From Verrucomicrobiota bacterium (GTDB lineage Bacteria > Verrucomicrobiota > Verrucomicrobiia > Limisphaerales > UBA11358): a DNA stretch of 52,796 nt. Where the stretch lies: positions 1 to 52,796 of the forward strand of contig JAGWMQ010000010.1 in NCBI GenBank assembly GCA_028873125.1. The letters are read 5' to 3'. The position numbers and the translations under genes were made by a program. The notes beneath the pieces were generated by a model. The model had not been told where the DNA came from. It worked only from the letters and a program-made list of their open reading frames with translations, and made no database searches. Positions 37,149-45,854 of this stretch are shown piece by piece (positions within the stretch are counted from its first letter, which is position 1; each line of letters begins with the position of its first letter).

Positions 37149-37379
37149 AACCTGTCTCCTTTTTTGTTGAGTTTTGTTGGTTCCAGCGGCCTGAGCCGCC
37201 CTCTTCTGCGGTCGTTTCAACCGTCATTGAATCGGCGGCCGAACTCCGTTGCAAACCGCAGGTCAAGCGTGGAGCATACGCTTGCTTTGATTGGACACCA
37301 GTGGGCGTTCTTCTACTTTGCGCGGATAAATCTTCTACCTCATGCGGACAAAGTTTGTAGGACATCAAAATCACTTTCG

Positions 37380-39104
37380 TCACTGCGCCACCACCCGGTA
37401 GAAACAACTGGAGATGGACAGGTTTTGGTTGGTGACATTCAGCATCGTCCCGTCGCCGGAAAAATTGGTCAGCGCCTGCCAGCGGGCGGGCGCCAGCGAA
37501 TAGGTGTATTGGATGCTGTAGGCGTGATTCCTTTGCGCGAGGAAGGAAAAGGCAAAACCATCGGCCCTCCACCGCGGACCCAGAATGGCCACCGACTGCG
37601 CCGCCGACTGCGTCTGGCTGCTCTGGCTTTCGTATGCGCCCAGGTCAACTGTGTCATTGAGCGTCCTCGGGTTCCCGTCGAGGTCCGCGGCGCCGGCCAT
37701 CCAGGGCTGGACCACTCCGGCGGCCAGGCCGACAAATTGCGGATCCTGGGTGATGTTACCCACTCCGCCCGGATCCGGCGTGGTGCAACAATGGTCAAAG
37801 ATTCCCGGCCCGGCGTTGAACCATTCGTCCTCGGCATTGCTGCAGCCGGTGTCGTAGTTGGAATAGAGGATGCAATTGGTAATGCCGCCGCTTTGAACAT
37901 AGATTCCCGCGCCAAACGCCGGGCCGCAGTCCTGGGCACTGTTCCCGGTGATGGTGCAATTTACCAGCGCCCCGCCGGCCATATACACGCCGCCTCCGTA
38001 GGTGGCGATGGGTTCCGGCACACCCTCGCTGCAGGCGTTGGACACGATCAATGAGTCGCGAACAATACTGTTCGTCTCGAAAATCCCGCCGCCGCCGTCG
38101 CCGCTCACGTCGGTGGCGCAATTGTTGTAAGCGACCAAACAGCGGTCCATCAAGCAGGAGTCCAGGTAAGCTCCGGCTCCTGAAAGCTCATTAATATGAT
38201 GAGTGATGCTGCATCCCTCGATGATGCTGTTGGAAGCATAGAGCGCCGGGCCGTCCGACATTTCGCGGGCGCCGCGAATGCCCACGATGGCGGAATTTGT
38301 CAATTGACTGTCCACCAGATAAACCCCCGTGGCATGAGAGCCGCCCACCGTGGCCGAACCCAGGATTTGGCAGCCGGTGATGAGGCCGCCGCCACTGCAA
38401 TAGACACCTGATCCTGAATCAAAACGGTTGTAAGTCACCATTGAATTGCTGAGAATCCCGCCGGTCATGCAGACCGAGGCGCCTTGGCGGATTAACCAGA
38501 AATTGGTGAAGGCGCAATTTTGGACGGTTCCTCCAACAAGGAAAACGCCGGCCGCATCGGATCCAGATGCCGGCCCCTGCATCGTAAAGCCGTCAATCAC
38601 GGCGGCGGAGTTGGAGACCCAAAGGCCATAGTCGCCCAACGCCACGTTCAGGAACGTCTGGCTGGCTCCCATCGAACTCCGCAGAACGATGGCGTTGGTG
38701 ATGGCGACTTGATTGGTCAAATCATACTGACCCGGCGCAACCAGAACCGTGTCGCCGCTGTTGGCGACCTCCACCGCGTCCTGAATGTCGTGCGCCGCGG
38801 TGTCCCACGCCGCATAAGGCGGCGAAGGGCTGGCGCTGGTTCGCGAAACATAGACCGTGGCGGCCGAGGCCGGGCTGACTGGGGCAACCGCTCCGATCAT
38901 CCCCAGCGCCACTCCCGAGATAACCCGTGTCCAATAACTCCTTTTCTTAACTTGTTTCCATTTTGTGAAGTCTATCGGTTCAAGCGGCGTGAGGCGCCAC
39001 CTTCTGCGGTCATTTCGGCTGCCATTGAATTGAATTAGCAGTCGAACTCCTTTGCAAACTGCAGATTGAGGGCGTAGCATACGCTTGTTGATATTGGACT
39101 GCAA
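37380..39104 (-). CDS. Right-handed parallel beta-helix secreted protein with degenerate start
   Basis: The open frame is 574 residues from an ATG at 39104, but homology and signal peptide begin later. The segment VKKRSYWTRVISGVALGMIG corresponds to the start of the neighbouring copy, and here the equivalent of its ATG is AAG at 38946-38948, and the Shine-Dalgarno AAGGAG is replaced by atggaa. Downstream are about ten beta-helix coils (SNSAAVIDGFTMQ, CMTGGILSNSMVTYN and so on), a LNDTVDLGAYESQS segment, and a C-terminal YSIQYTYSLAP/FYRVVAQ tail typical of secreted Verrucomicrobia proteins. It may start far upstream (39104 or 39080) with an internal signal anchor, or be poorly expressed. Confidence 0.75.
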   Translation of the reverse strand: MQSNINKRMLRPQSAVCKGVRLLIQFNGSRNDRRRWRLTPLEPIDFTKWKQVKKRSYWTRVISGVALGMIGAVAPVSPASAATVYVSRTSASPSPPYAAWDTAAHDIQDAVEVANSGDTVLVAPGQYDLTNQVAITNAIVLRSSMGASQTFLNVALGDYGLWVSNSAAVIDGFTMQGPASGSDAAGVFLVGGTVQNCAFTNFWLIRQGASVCMTGGILSNSMVTYNRFDSGSGVYCSGGGLITGCQILGSATVGGSHATGVYLVDSQLTNSAIVGIRGAREMSDGPALYASNSIIEGCSITHHINELSGAGAYLDSCLMDRCLVAYNNCATDVSGDGGGGIFETNSIVRDSLIVSNACSEGVPEPIATYGGGVYMAGGALVNCTITGNSAQDCGPAFGAGIYVQSGGITNCILYSNYDTGCSNAEDEWFNAGPGIFDHCCTTPDPGGVGNITQDPQFVGLAAGVVQPWMAGAADLDGNPRTLNDTVDLGAYESQSSQTQSAAQSVAILGPRWRADGFAFSFLAQRNHAYSIQYTYSLAPARWQALTNFSGDGTMLNVTNQNLSISSCFYRVVAQ

Positions 39105-39442
39105 CAGGGTGTTCTTCCACCTCGCGCGGACAAAGTTTGTAGGACACCAAAGCCAAGTCCTTAGCCGGAACGATTCAGCTAAAAATCTTTAATCACGGAT
39201 GGACGCGGATAGAGCAACCATTTTGGGAACGGCGTCTCGGAAACCGAACCGTGTGGGCGGAGGGCTGCCCGCCCCGCCATTCTGGCGCTATTGCTTGCCA
39301 AAGGCATGATGCCAAATGCCGGCTTTTTTCTCCTTCCCCAGGCTCGAATAGTCTCCCATTTTTGGGGCACGCTGTCCAAAGATCGGGCAACCAGACAATG
39401 GAATGAATGACTTGCTTCCTTGCCCTACCCTTCTGGCTGTCC

Positions 39443-39547
39443 GAGCAAGGTTGCTCGACGTCTGATCAAATTTGATTGGCGTAAGAGCAAGGTTGCTGAA
39501 CGTCCGATCAAGGTTGATTGACGTGTGATCAAGGTTGATCCCACGCC
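39443..39547. repeat. Five tandem 21-bp units with self-complementary cores
   Basis: Five units of exactly 21 bases start at 39443, 39464, 39485, 39506 and 39527. Each begins with a 14-base dyad: GAGCAAGGTTGCTC, GATCAAATTTGATT, GAGCAAGGTTGCTG, GATCAAGGTTGATT and GATCAAGGTTGATC. The arm change GAG to GAT is matched by CTC to ATC in the opposite arm. Two helical turns between units would place all dyads on one face of the DNA. Spacer bases are less conserved. It is 339 bases upstream of the beta-helix frame and 246 bases after the kinase stop. Confidence 0.85.
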
Positions 39548-39662
39548 AAAAACCGCCGGCACCGACTCATGCGGTTAGAAAATACACCCGCTTTATCCGG
39601 ATTAATTTGGACATTCTTCGGCGTTTGCGGCGGGCAGAGAACCACCCGCCCTACCCGGAGGG

Positions 39663-39786
39663 AACTCCGCGTCGTCCGTAGCGCGGGCGTCCTCGCCTGC
39701 GGGTTCACCCGGCGTCCCGCCGGGTGTCGGGGCTTGGCGGCGAGACGCCGCCACAACCCGCAGCCGGGACGACTGCGCTACGCGGG
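39663..39786. repeat. About 124-bp MITE-like element, copy B
   Basis: Same sequence order as copy A at 32100-32222. CGTAGCGC at 39677-39684 and GCGCTACG at 39775-39782 are perfect inverted ends, and GGCGTCCTCGCC/GGCGAGACGCC pair inside. It lies just after the stop of the kinase gene. Confidence 0.8.
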
Positions 39787-39792
39787 TCATAA

Positions 39793-42114
39793 TCAATGCG
39801 ACTTACCGGAACTTGCGGTTTTGGCGCTGGCAATGGACCGCCCGGCCGTCAGCGCCCCGCCGGCCCCGTTCCGCTCCGGCTGCCAATGATAGGCGCGCGC
39901 ATATGTTTCATAATACTGGCGCTCGCAGGGCGAGGAGACGGCGCGATTGAAAATCAGGCCCAGCACATGGGCGCGCCGCCGCCGCAACGCGTCCACCGCG
40001 CCGCGCGCCACGCGGGCGGAGGTGGACAAGGCACGCACCACGAACAGCACCCCGTCCGTCTGGGGCGCCAACACCGCCGCGTCGTCCGTGGCGGCCACCG
40101 GCGGCGTGTCCACCAGGATGTAATCGAATTGCGCCTTGGCCGCCGCCAGGAGTTGCGCCCAGACCGGACTCAACACTAGGTCGCCGGGGTTGCGCCGGGC
40201 CTGGCCGGCCGGCAGCAGCGTCAGATTCTCCATCCCGGTGGAAAGAACAGCGTCCAGCAGGGAAATCTCGTCGTCGAGCACCTCGGCCAGGCCGGGAGCG
40301 GACGGCAGGCCAAAATGCCGGTGCAAGCCGGGCCGGCGCATGTCCCCGTCAATCAGCAGCACACGCGCGTTGGCCTTGGCCAGTGTGGCGGCCAGATAAC
40401 GCGCCACCGTGGATTTCCCCTCCCCCGGCACCGAGCTGGCCACCACGACCGATTTTGGACTGGAACCGCCATTGTTCAAGAAGAACAGCGAAGCGCGGAG
40501 GTTGCGGAAGGCCTCCGCGAACTCAAAGCATTGCTGTTCCAAGCCTTCAATCCCCGAGCGCGCCTTGGAGCTTTTGATCACGATGGCGGGGATCTGGCCC
40601 ACCACCGGCGCGGCAAGGTGCCCGGCCAATTCCGCCTGCGAGGCGAAGTTGTCCTGCAACAGGCCGATTCCATAGAGCAATCCGAAACACAGCGCCAGCG
40701 CCAGAAAAGTCGCGGCGGCCATGTGGATCAACATCCGGTGGGTCGGCTTGGCCGCGGACGCCGGGTCCAGAATTCCCACGTCCGCCTGCTCCACGCGTTG
40801 CGCGACGTCAATGTTTTGGATCAAGCCAAACGTCTTGTCGTAGGCGGCCTGGAGGCGCTGGACCTTTTGCCGGATCTGGTCGTAATCGGCCATTTTGCCG
40901 CTGGCCTCGACGGCCTTGGCGTCCCAGTCCTTGGACGCGGCTTCGAGATTCCGGATTTGCACGGCCAAGGCCTGGCGGCGAAGCGCCAATTGTTTGGCCG
41001 CTTCGTCCCGCGCCACCTCCACGATTTCCTGCTGGGCGGCGATCTCCTGGTCGAGCTGAATGATCTTGGGATGGGCCGGGCGCAGGTAGCGGGACAGTTC
41101 ATCGCGCTTGGCCATGAGCAGATGCATTTGTTGGTCGGCTTGGAAGAGCGCGGTTTGGGACTGTTGCACATTGGCCAGCATTTGCCGGGCGGCCGCTTCA
41201 TCGCCGGGGGCCTGGCCACCGCCGCCTCCTTGGACGCTGTCGGTTTCCACCCATTGCTCCGGCTTGAGTGAATCCAGCAGTTTCTGTTCCGTGCGCAGCG
41301 TGGCCAGTTGCCGGTTCAACGAGGCCAGATAGCTCTGGGCGCTGCTGCCCTGCTGCTGGAGAAAGACGACGTTGTTGGAGGCCTCGAAGGACTGTAACTC
41401 CGACCGGGAGGCCGCCAACTCACCCTTCAACTGCGCGGCGGCGGCGTTCAACGACGACGCGGCCTGCGCGGATGCGTGGTCGCGGGCTTCCATTTTGAAA
41501 TTCAAGTAGGCGGCCATCAGGCAATCCAGAAATTTCCGGGTGGCCACGGGGTCCGAGCCGGTGGCTTTCAAATCCAGCGTGCTGCTCTTGGAACCCTGCT
41601 CGGCGGTGACGCTGAACGGAATGGGCGGAGGCCCCTTGCCGTCGGGGGTTGAGCCGCTGGAGGCGAACAGGTCGTGCCAATGCGCCTTGGCCCTGTCGAG
41701 AAGAAGTTTCAGTTGGTTCCCGCCGCCGGCGCCGGACGTCTTTGAGGCTGGCTTGGACTCCGCCGTCAGTCGGGCCAGGGCCAGGCGTTGGATGGCCGGA
41801 CTTTGGAGCAAGGCGGCCTGCGTTCCGAGGAAATCCACCAGTTGTTCCGTGTAACCCCAGTCTTCGGAAACATTGATTTTGCCCGTCACCCACATGCGGG
41901 CCCGCGACTCATACACCGGGCCGGAGACGGCAGTGTACAGATACATCGGGCCGAGGATGGCCGGAAAAATCAACGCCGGCAGCCACCAGTATCGGCGAAG
42001 GAGAAGCCACCAGCGGTGGAACCGCCCATACAGCTTGGACGCCGACATAAACCGGTCCGCCGGGGAAAACAAATCCACGGCGCTCGTGTTCAGATGATTT
42101 TCGTTGTCGTTCAT
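39793..42114 (-). CDS. Wzc/ExoP-type polysaccharide co-polymerase and BY-kinase
   Basis: 773 residues from the ATG at 42114. An N-terminal Wzz domain has a membrane helix (ALIFPAILGPMYLYTAV), a long periplasmic coiled coil (about 230-470) and a second helix (MAAATFLALALCFGLLYGIG). The cytoplasmic kinase has Walker A SSVPGEGKST at 560-569, Walker A' LLIDGDMRRP, Walker B YILVDTPPV. The tyrosine-rich RQYYETYARAYHW lies about 30 residues before the end, so the tyrosine cluster is not at the extreme C terminus. It controls chain length and export together with the Wza-like protein encoded just upstream. The frame upstream of 42114 is a shadow of the export gene. Confidence 0.95.
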   Translation of the reverse strand: MNDNENHLNTSAVDLFSPADRFMSASKLYGRFHRWWLLLRRYWWLPALIFPAILGPMYLYTAVSGPVYESRARMWVTGKINVSEDWGYTEQLVDFLGTQAALLQSPAIQRLALARLTAESKPASKTSGAGGGNQLKLLLDRAKAHWHDLFASSGSTPDGKGPPPIPFSVTAEQGSKSSTLDLKATGSDPVATRKFLDCLMAAYLNFKMEARDHASAQAASSLNAAAAQLKGELAASRSELQSFEASNNVVFLQQQGSSAQSYLASLNRQLATLRTEQKLLDSLKPEQWVETDSVQGGGGGQAPGDEAAARQMLANVQQSQTALFQADQQMHLLMAKRDELSRYLRPAHPKIIQLDQEIAAQQEIVEVARDEAAKQLALRRQALAVQIRNLEAASKDWDAKAVEASGKMADYDQIRQKVQRLQAAYDKTFGLIQNIDVAQRVEQADVGILDPASAAKPTHRMLIHMAAATFLALALCFGLLYGIGLLQDNFASQAELAGHLAAPVVGQIPAIVIKSSKARSGIEGLEQQCFEFAEAFRNLRASLFFLNNGGSSPKSVVVASSVPGEGKSTVARYLAATLAKANARVLLIDGDMRRPGLHRHFGLPSAPGLAEVLDDEISLLDAVLSTGMENLTLLPAGQARRNPGDLVLSPVWAQLLAAAKAQFDYILVDTPPVAATDDAAVLAPQTDGVLFVVRALSTSARVARGAVDALRRRRAHVLGLIFNRAVSSPCERQYYETYARAYHWQPERNGAGGALTAGRSIASAKTASSGKSH

Positions 42115-42125
42115 CGAATTGTTCC

Positions 42126-42794
42126 TCAATAATTCACCAAACTTTGGGGCACTACGACCAGGTCGCCGGGCTGGACGGCGAGGTCTTTGTTCAGTTGCCC
42201 CTTCCAAACGTCGAGCACGTTGACCACAAAAGTTTCCTGGCCGGCGGCGGTCTTGCGGATCAAGCGCACGTGTTTTTTGTCGGAGAAGTCGCTGAACCCG
42301 CCCGCGTCCAGAATGGCCTTGCTGACGGTCATTTTCTCCCCGGCTTTGATTTCGTAACCGCCCGGTTGGCGCACCTGGCCGGTGACATAGACCTTGCCGG
42401 CCACCCAGGCCTTGTTGGCCACGGCGAGCGCGATGACCACCGTGGCTCGATAATAGAGTCTCTTTTGAAGCAGGGTCTTGATCTCTTCGGCCACTTGACG
42501 GCAGGTTTTGCCGGCGGCGTGGACCAGGCCGTAGTAAGGCACCTCCAAATCGCCGGAATCGGTGATCGTCAAGTTTGTCGGGGCGTCCTGGTCCTCGATC
42601 ACCTGATAGAGAATCTGGTCGCCCGGACCGAGCTTGTAGCGGTTGTCCAAGGCGTCCAACGGCTGGCCCGACGACGCCAGGGCGGTTTGATTCGTATCCG
42701 CAAGAACCGTAAAATTCGTGTCCGCGGCGCGAACGGGACCGCAACATTGCCAGGCGGCAAAGGCCGCCACGAGAATGAGGATTCGCTGGTTCAT
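42126..42794 (-). CDS. Wza-like polysaccharide export protein
   Basis: 222 residues from the ATG at 42794. A signal peptide (MNQRILILVAAFAAWQCCGP) precedes the mature part. The Poly_export domain has YKLGPGDQILYQV and ITDSGDLEVPYYGLV; VTGQVRQPGGYEIKAGEKM is an SLBB-type domain. It is shorter than E. coli Wza, lacks the C-terminal helix, and has no clear lipobox, although two cysteines lie near the cleavage site. It would connect the kinase/co-polymerase to the outer-membrane barrel encoded upstream (inference). Close spacing on both sides (11 bases) supports a single operon. Confidence 0.92.
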   Translation of the reverse strand: MNQRILILVAAFAAWQCCGPVRAADTNFTVLADTNQTALASSGQPLDALDNRYKLGPGDQILYQVIEDQDAPTNLTITDSGDLEVPYYGLVHAAGKTCRQVAEEIKTLLQKRLYYRATVVIALAVANKAWVAGKVYVTGQVRQPGGYEIKAGEKMTVSKAILDAGGFSDFSDKKHVRLIRKTAAGQETFVVNVLDVWKGQLNKDLAVQPGDLVVVPQSLVNY

Positions 42795-42805
42795 AAAAAG
42801 CAGGA

Positions 42806-44110
42806 TCAAAAAGTCCACACCACGTCCAGACCCACCTGGTTGCGGTGAAAATCCCTCAACGCCAGGTCCGATTCCTTCAGCAAAAACTCGTAGCCCAGGT
42901 CGGCCCGCCAATGTTTGGCGAATTGGTATCCGACACTCAGGCCGCCGCCATAATAGGTGAATTTTTCGTCGAACCCCGAAGGTCCGCCATATTCCTCGGC
43001 CACATTCACCGAAACATGCGCCCCCAGGTCCACGTGCCGGACGATGGGCGAGGAGATGGAGTAGCGCGCATAGACGGTTTTGAGATTGTTCGCGTTGTCG
43101 CCCAGGAGCAACTTGCGCCCCACTTCGATCGAGTGCGTGAAAAGCCGCGTGTCCTGGCTGACGCGCGCGTAGGCGTAGTAACTGTCGTAATCGCTGTTTG
43201 CCGGACCCACTTCGTCAAACCGGGCTGTGTCGTAGCCGCCCCCGGCCCGCAGCGTGACTTTTTCGGGCAGCTTGGCCTCCACAAATGGCCCCACCCGCGC
43301 CCGCCAGTTGTCGTTCAAAACGGTCTCCTGATCGTAATGGTGCAAGGATCCCCGGCCTTCCACTCCCGCCTGCACGTGGTCGCCCAGAAAATAGCCGGCG
43401 TTGGCGGTGAACCATTCGGAAGCCCGGTCCAGATAGTCAAACGCGGCGGTCTTGGAAATGAAATTCTCGTGGTTGTAGCCGACCGACACCACACCTTTCT
43501 CCAGGCTCCAGGTGACATCCAAACCGGCGTGGTTGTCCCAACGCGAGAAGGTGCCCACGTTGTTGAAATTGTAGAAGGGCTGGTTTTCCCCCGCAAAGCT
43601 GTTGAAAAAGAGGCTCTGCTCATAGGAAAAACGCTCGTGCAGTTGGATGTGAAAATCGCCCACGAACAGGTTCCAGGCCAGTTCCGAACCCGGATTCACC
43701 AGCGGGGCGTCGGAGTTCAGCGCCGTATTTTTCAAATACCACTGGTAGGACAGCCCTAGGGAGAGCCTCAGCGCGTTGAGTCGGGTGACGGGCCACAACG
43801 CGTCCAGTTTGGCCTGGGGTTCGATCATCACATCCTCCTTGGGATTGCCCGAATAGAAGACGTTGTCCGTGTAGTAGGCGCCCACCCCGGCGCTGGTCCT
43901 CACCCGCACCGGGCCGTAACGCTGGTTGAACTGCTCGGCCTCGATGGACTTTGCCAGGGCCTGGGCGGCGCTTTCGCTGGACACGGCTTCGCTGGATTGC
44001 GCATAACCGTTGTCCCTGGCGAACATTCCGCCGCAACCGATCATGGCCAGCAGCAGCCGGAAAGGTCCGCCGGATTTGGCGCGGCCCGCTCGTCGCCGGA
44101 GAGTGCTCAT
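42806..44110 (-). CDS. Outer-membrane beta-barrel protein of the exopolysaccharide locus
   Basis: 434 residues from the ATG at 44110. A basic start, hydrophobic segment and AQ-type cleavage site (ending near NGYAQS) form a signal peptide. The mature chain is all amphipathic beta strands with aromatic girdles, for example LGLSYQWYLKNTAL, GVVSVGYNHENFIS and VYARYSISSP, and ends in VVWTF, a C-terminal phenylalanine as needed for BAM recognition. By position next to Wza- and Wzc-like genes it may be the outer-membrane conduit, as barrel partners are used with short Wza proteins (inference). The family is not named with certainty. Confidence 0.85.
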   Translation of the reverse strand: MSTLRRRAGRAKSGGPFRLLLAMIGCGGMFARDNGYAQSSEAVSSESAAQALAKSIEAEQFNQRYGPVRVRTSAGVGAYYTDNVFYSGNPKEDVMIEPQAKLDALWPVTRLNALRLSLGLSYQWYLKNTALNSDAPLVNPGSELAWNLFVGDFHIQLHERFSYEQSLFFNSFAGENQPFYNFNNVGTFSRWDNHAGLDVTWSLEKGVVSVGYNHENFISKTAAFDYLDRASEWFTANAGYFLGDHVQAGVEGRGSLHHYDQETVLNDNWRARVGPFVEAKLPEKVTLRAGGGYDTARFDEVGPANSDYDSYYAYARVSQDTRLFTHSIEVGRKLLLGDNANNLKTVYARYSISSPIVRHVDLGAHVSVNVAEEYGGPSGFDEKFTYYGGGLSVGYQFAKHWRADLGYEFLLKESDLALRDFHRNQVGLDVVWTF

Positions 44111-44133
44111 GGTGTCATCGGGAAGTTGATCCA

Positions 44134-45840
44134 CTACGGCACAGCCTTTAACCGGTAAAACCCGCTGCTCCCGGAAAGGGGAACGGCCAGCAGGTTCTGC
44201 TCGCCGACAACCGTCGGCGCGGCGGTCACGTCCGTCCACGCGCTGGGCGACAGGCTGGGCGTGAATTGCAACACCCAGTTGCCGAAGTTCGCCGGCCAGG
44301 AAAGCTGCACCTGACCGCTTGCCACGGTGGCCTGCAACGAGACTTGGCTCGGCAGCAGGACAAACACATTGAACGTCGGCCCGGTGGGCGCCGGGGTGAT
44401 CATCGGACCATTGGGAACGGCCACCGTCAACCCGGTCATGGGCAACTCCAGCGGCGTGCCGTCGTAAATCCCGCTCAACACCGGCGGGGCGAAGAAATCC
44501 TCCGCGTTGCGCACTTGAAAGGGCGTGCCCAGCGTCAGCACGGAACTGACATCCACCGCCACGTTGCTCTGGTTGTCCCAATTATACACGATGATGTTCG
44601 CCCGGCCCGGCTCGTAATAGTTGGGGCGGACAAACACGTTGGTGCCGCTGAAGTTTCCCGTGCGGTAGATGCTGTTCAGGTCGTATCCGGTGTCGTTCTG
44701 CCAGCCTGAAAGACCCAGCGCCAGCGAATTGACTTTGACCATCGTGTCACCGTTTGTGGGAACCACATAGGTGTTGCCGTTCCAGGCGGCCGCCAAGGGG
44801 GCCTGTTGATTCAACGAAAGCGCCTCACTCGCGGTTTGCGTTCCTAACACATTGCCGGCCACCGCCGCGATGGTCCAGTTGTTCATTTCCAGCCCCTCCG
44901 GCAGGTAGTTGTTCAGAATGGCGACGCTGCCGTTGATCCCCTCGCGGCCAATCTGCGCCCGGTCGTCCTCGCCTGGAGTCGGCGGGAAGTAACCCATGTT
45001 GTTATCAAAAATGATGTCGTCTGCCCTGATGGCGGGGGCGTCCACACCCACAATCCAGTCCCGATATTGGCGCACGTCCTGGATGGCCCCCCCGTTGAAC
45101 GCCACGTTCCCGTCCAACGTGATGCCTGACAGGTAGCGATCGAAGTTATTGGTGCCGTTGTCGTAAACATGCAGATCGGCGCCGGCATTGTTGAAGACGA
45201 TGTTGTTCTCAATCACCCGCCCGCCGTTCGACCCCTGCACGTAGATTCCGTGTCCCTCGGCGTTGTCCGGCGAACTCCAGCCGTTGTTGTAGATGAGGCA
45301 GCCGTAAACCAGGTTGCTGGGCGCCTGCTGAGAAATGTAAATCCCTTCCCGCGTTTCGTCATGCACGACCAGGTTGATGAACCTCATGTTCGGCACGTAG
45401 GAGGCGATTCCCGTCAGGGGATGGATGTCGGTGGGATTGAAGTAGGCGTTGGTTTCGGCGCTGACGCGGTTGGTGTCCGAGCTATACAGTTCCAAATCCC
45501 GCAGGGTCACATATCCCGCGCTGTCCCAAAACGTCAACGAACCGTCCACGCGCGCCCACTCGCCCGGCGCGGATTCGAACGTGATCGCCTGCCCGGGCGC
45601 GCCTTGAATTTTCGTGTCCACGTGTCCGAACGTATAATTGCCGCCCGTCAGCCAGAACGTGTCGCCCGGTTGCCCCACCTGCCCGGAGAGCGCCGTGGCC
45701 AGGTCGTAAGGTTGCGCCAGCGTGCCCGGGCCGGACGGGGTCCCGCTGGGGGCGACATACCAATCGGCCGCCTGGATTCCAGCCGGCACCCAGAGCAAAC
45801 GGAGCAGGAAAAGGCGCACCCTGAAAGCAGGATGAAACAT
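44134..45840 (-). CDS. Secreted right-handed parallel beta-helix protein
   Basis: 568 residues from the ATG at 45840; GGAGG precedes it by five bases. A signal peptide ends near AGIQAADWYV. The middle has repeated helix coils with N-rich turns (GIYVQGSNGGRVIENNIVFN, NAGADLHVYDNGTN), like polysaccharide lyases, epimerases and other carbohydrate-acting beta-helix enzymes. The C-terminal 150 residues hold Ig-like strands and end in GFYRLKAVP, a common end in Verrucomicrobia secreted proteins. As the first structural gene after the NusG-like gene it may modify or degrade the polymer during export. No catalytic residues can be assigned. Confidence 0.85.
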   Translation of the reverse strand: MFHPAFRVRLFLLRLLWVPAGIQAADWYVAPSGTPSGPGTLAQPYDLATALSGQVGQPGDTFWLTGGNYTFGHVDTKIQGAPGQAITFESAPGEWARVDGSLTFWDSAGYVTLRDLELYSSDTNRVSAETNAYFNPTDIHPLTGIASYVPNMRFINLVVHDETREGIYISQQAPSNLVYGCLIYNNGWSSPDNAEGHGIYVQGSNGGRVIENNIVFNNAGADLHVYDNGTNNFDRYLSGITLDGNVAFNGGAIQDVRQYRDWIVGVDAPAIRADDIIFDNNMGYFPPTPGEDDRAQIGREGINGSVAILNNYLPEGLEMNNWTIAAVAGNVLGTQTASEALSLNQQAPLAAAWNGNTYVVPTNGDTMVKVNSLALGLSGWQNDTGYDLNSIYRTGNFSGTNVFVRPNYYEPGRANIIVYNWDNQSNVAVDVSSVLTLGTPFQVRNAEDFFAPPVLSGIYDGTPLELPMTGLTVAVPNGPMITPAPTGPTFNVFVLLPSQVSLQATVASGQVQLSWPANFGNWVLQFTPSLSPSAWTDVTAAPTVVGEQNLLAVPLSGSSGFYRLKAVP

Positions 45841-45854
45841 CGCTGCCTCCGGGG

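Larger units (their letters stand above)
39105..39792. other. Non-coding, repeat-rich spacer between the kinase and beta-helix genes
   Basis: No gene is supported in these 688 bases. From right to left they hold a MITE-like copy (39663-39786), a short GGCGGGCAGAG/CCGCCCTACC palindrome (about 39627-39660), the five-unit 21-bp array (39443-39547), a gggcggagggctgcccgcc stem (about 39255-39275), and a stretch at about 39105-39175 that is also found, degenerated, upstream of the broken beta-helix copy. All small open frames here are shadows or repeats. Confidence 0.7.

Noticed and set aside
39443-39547. The 21-bp array as a CRISPR
   Set aside because: Repeats are too short and imperfect, and spacers are only about 7 bases. 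No cas gene is in the window.
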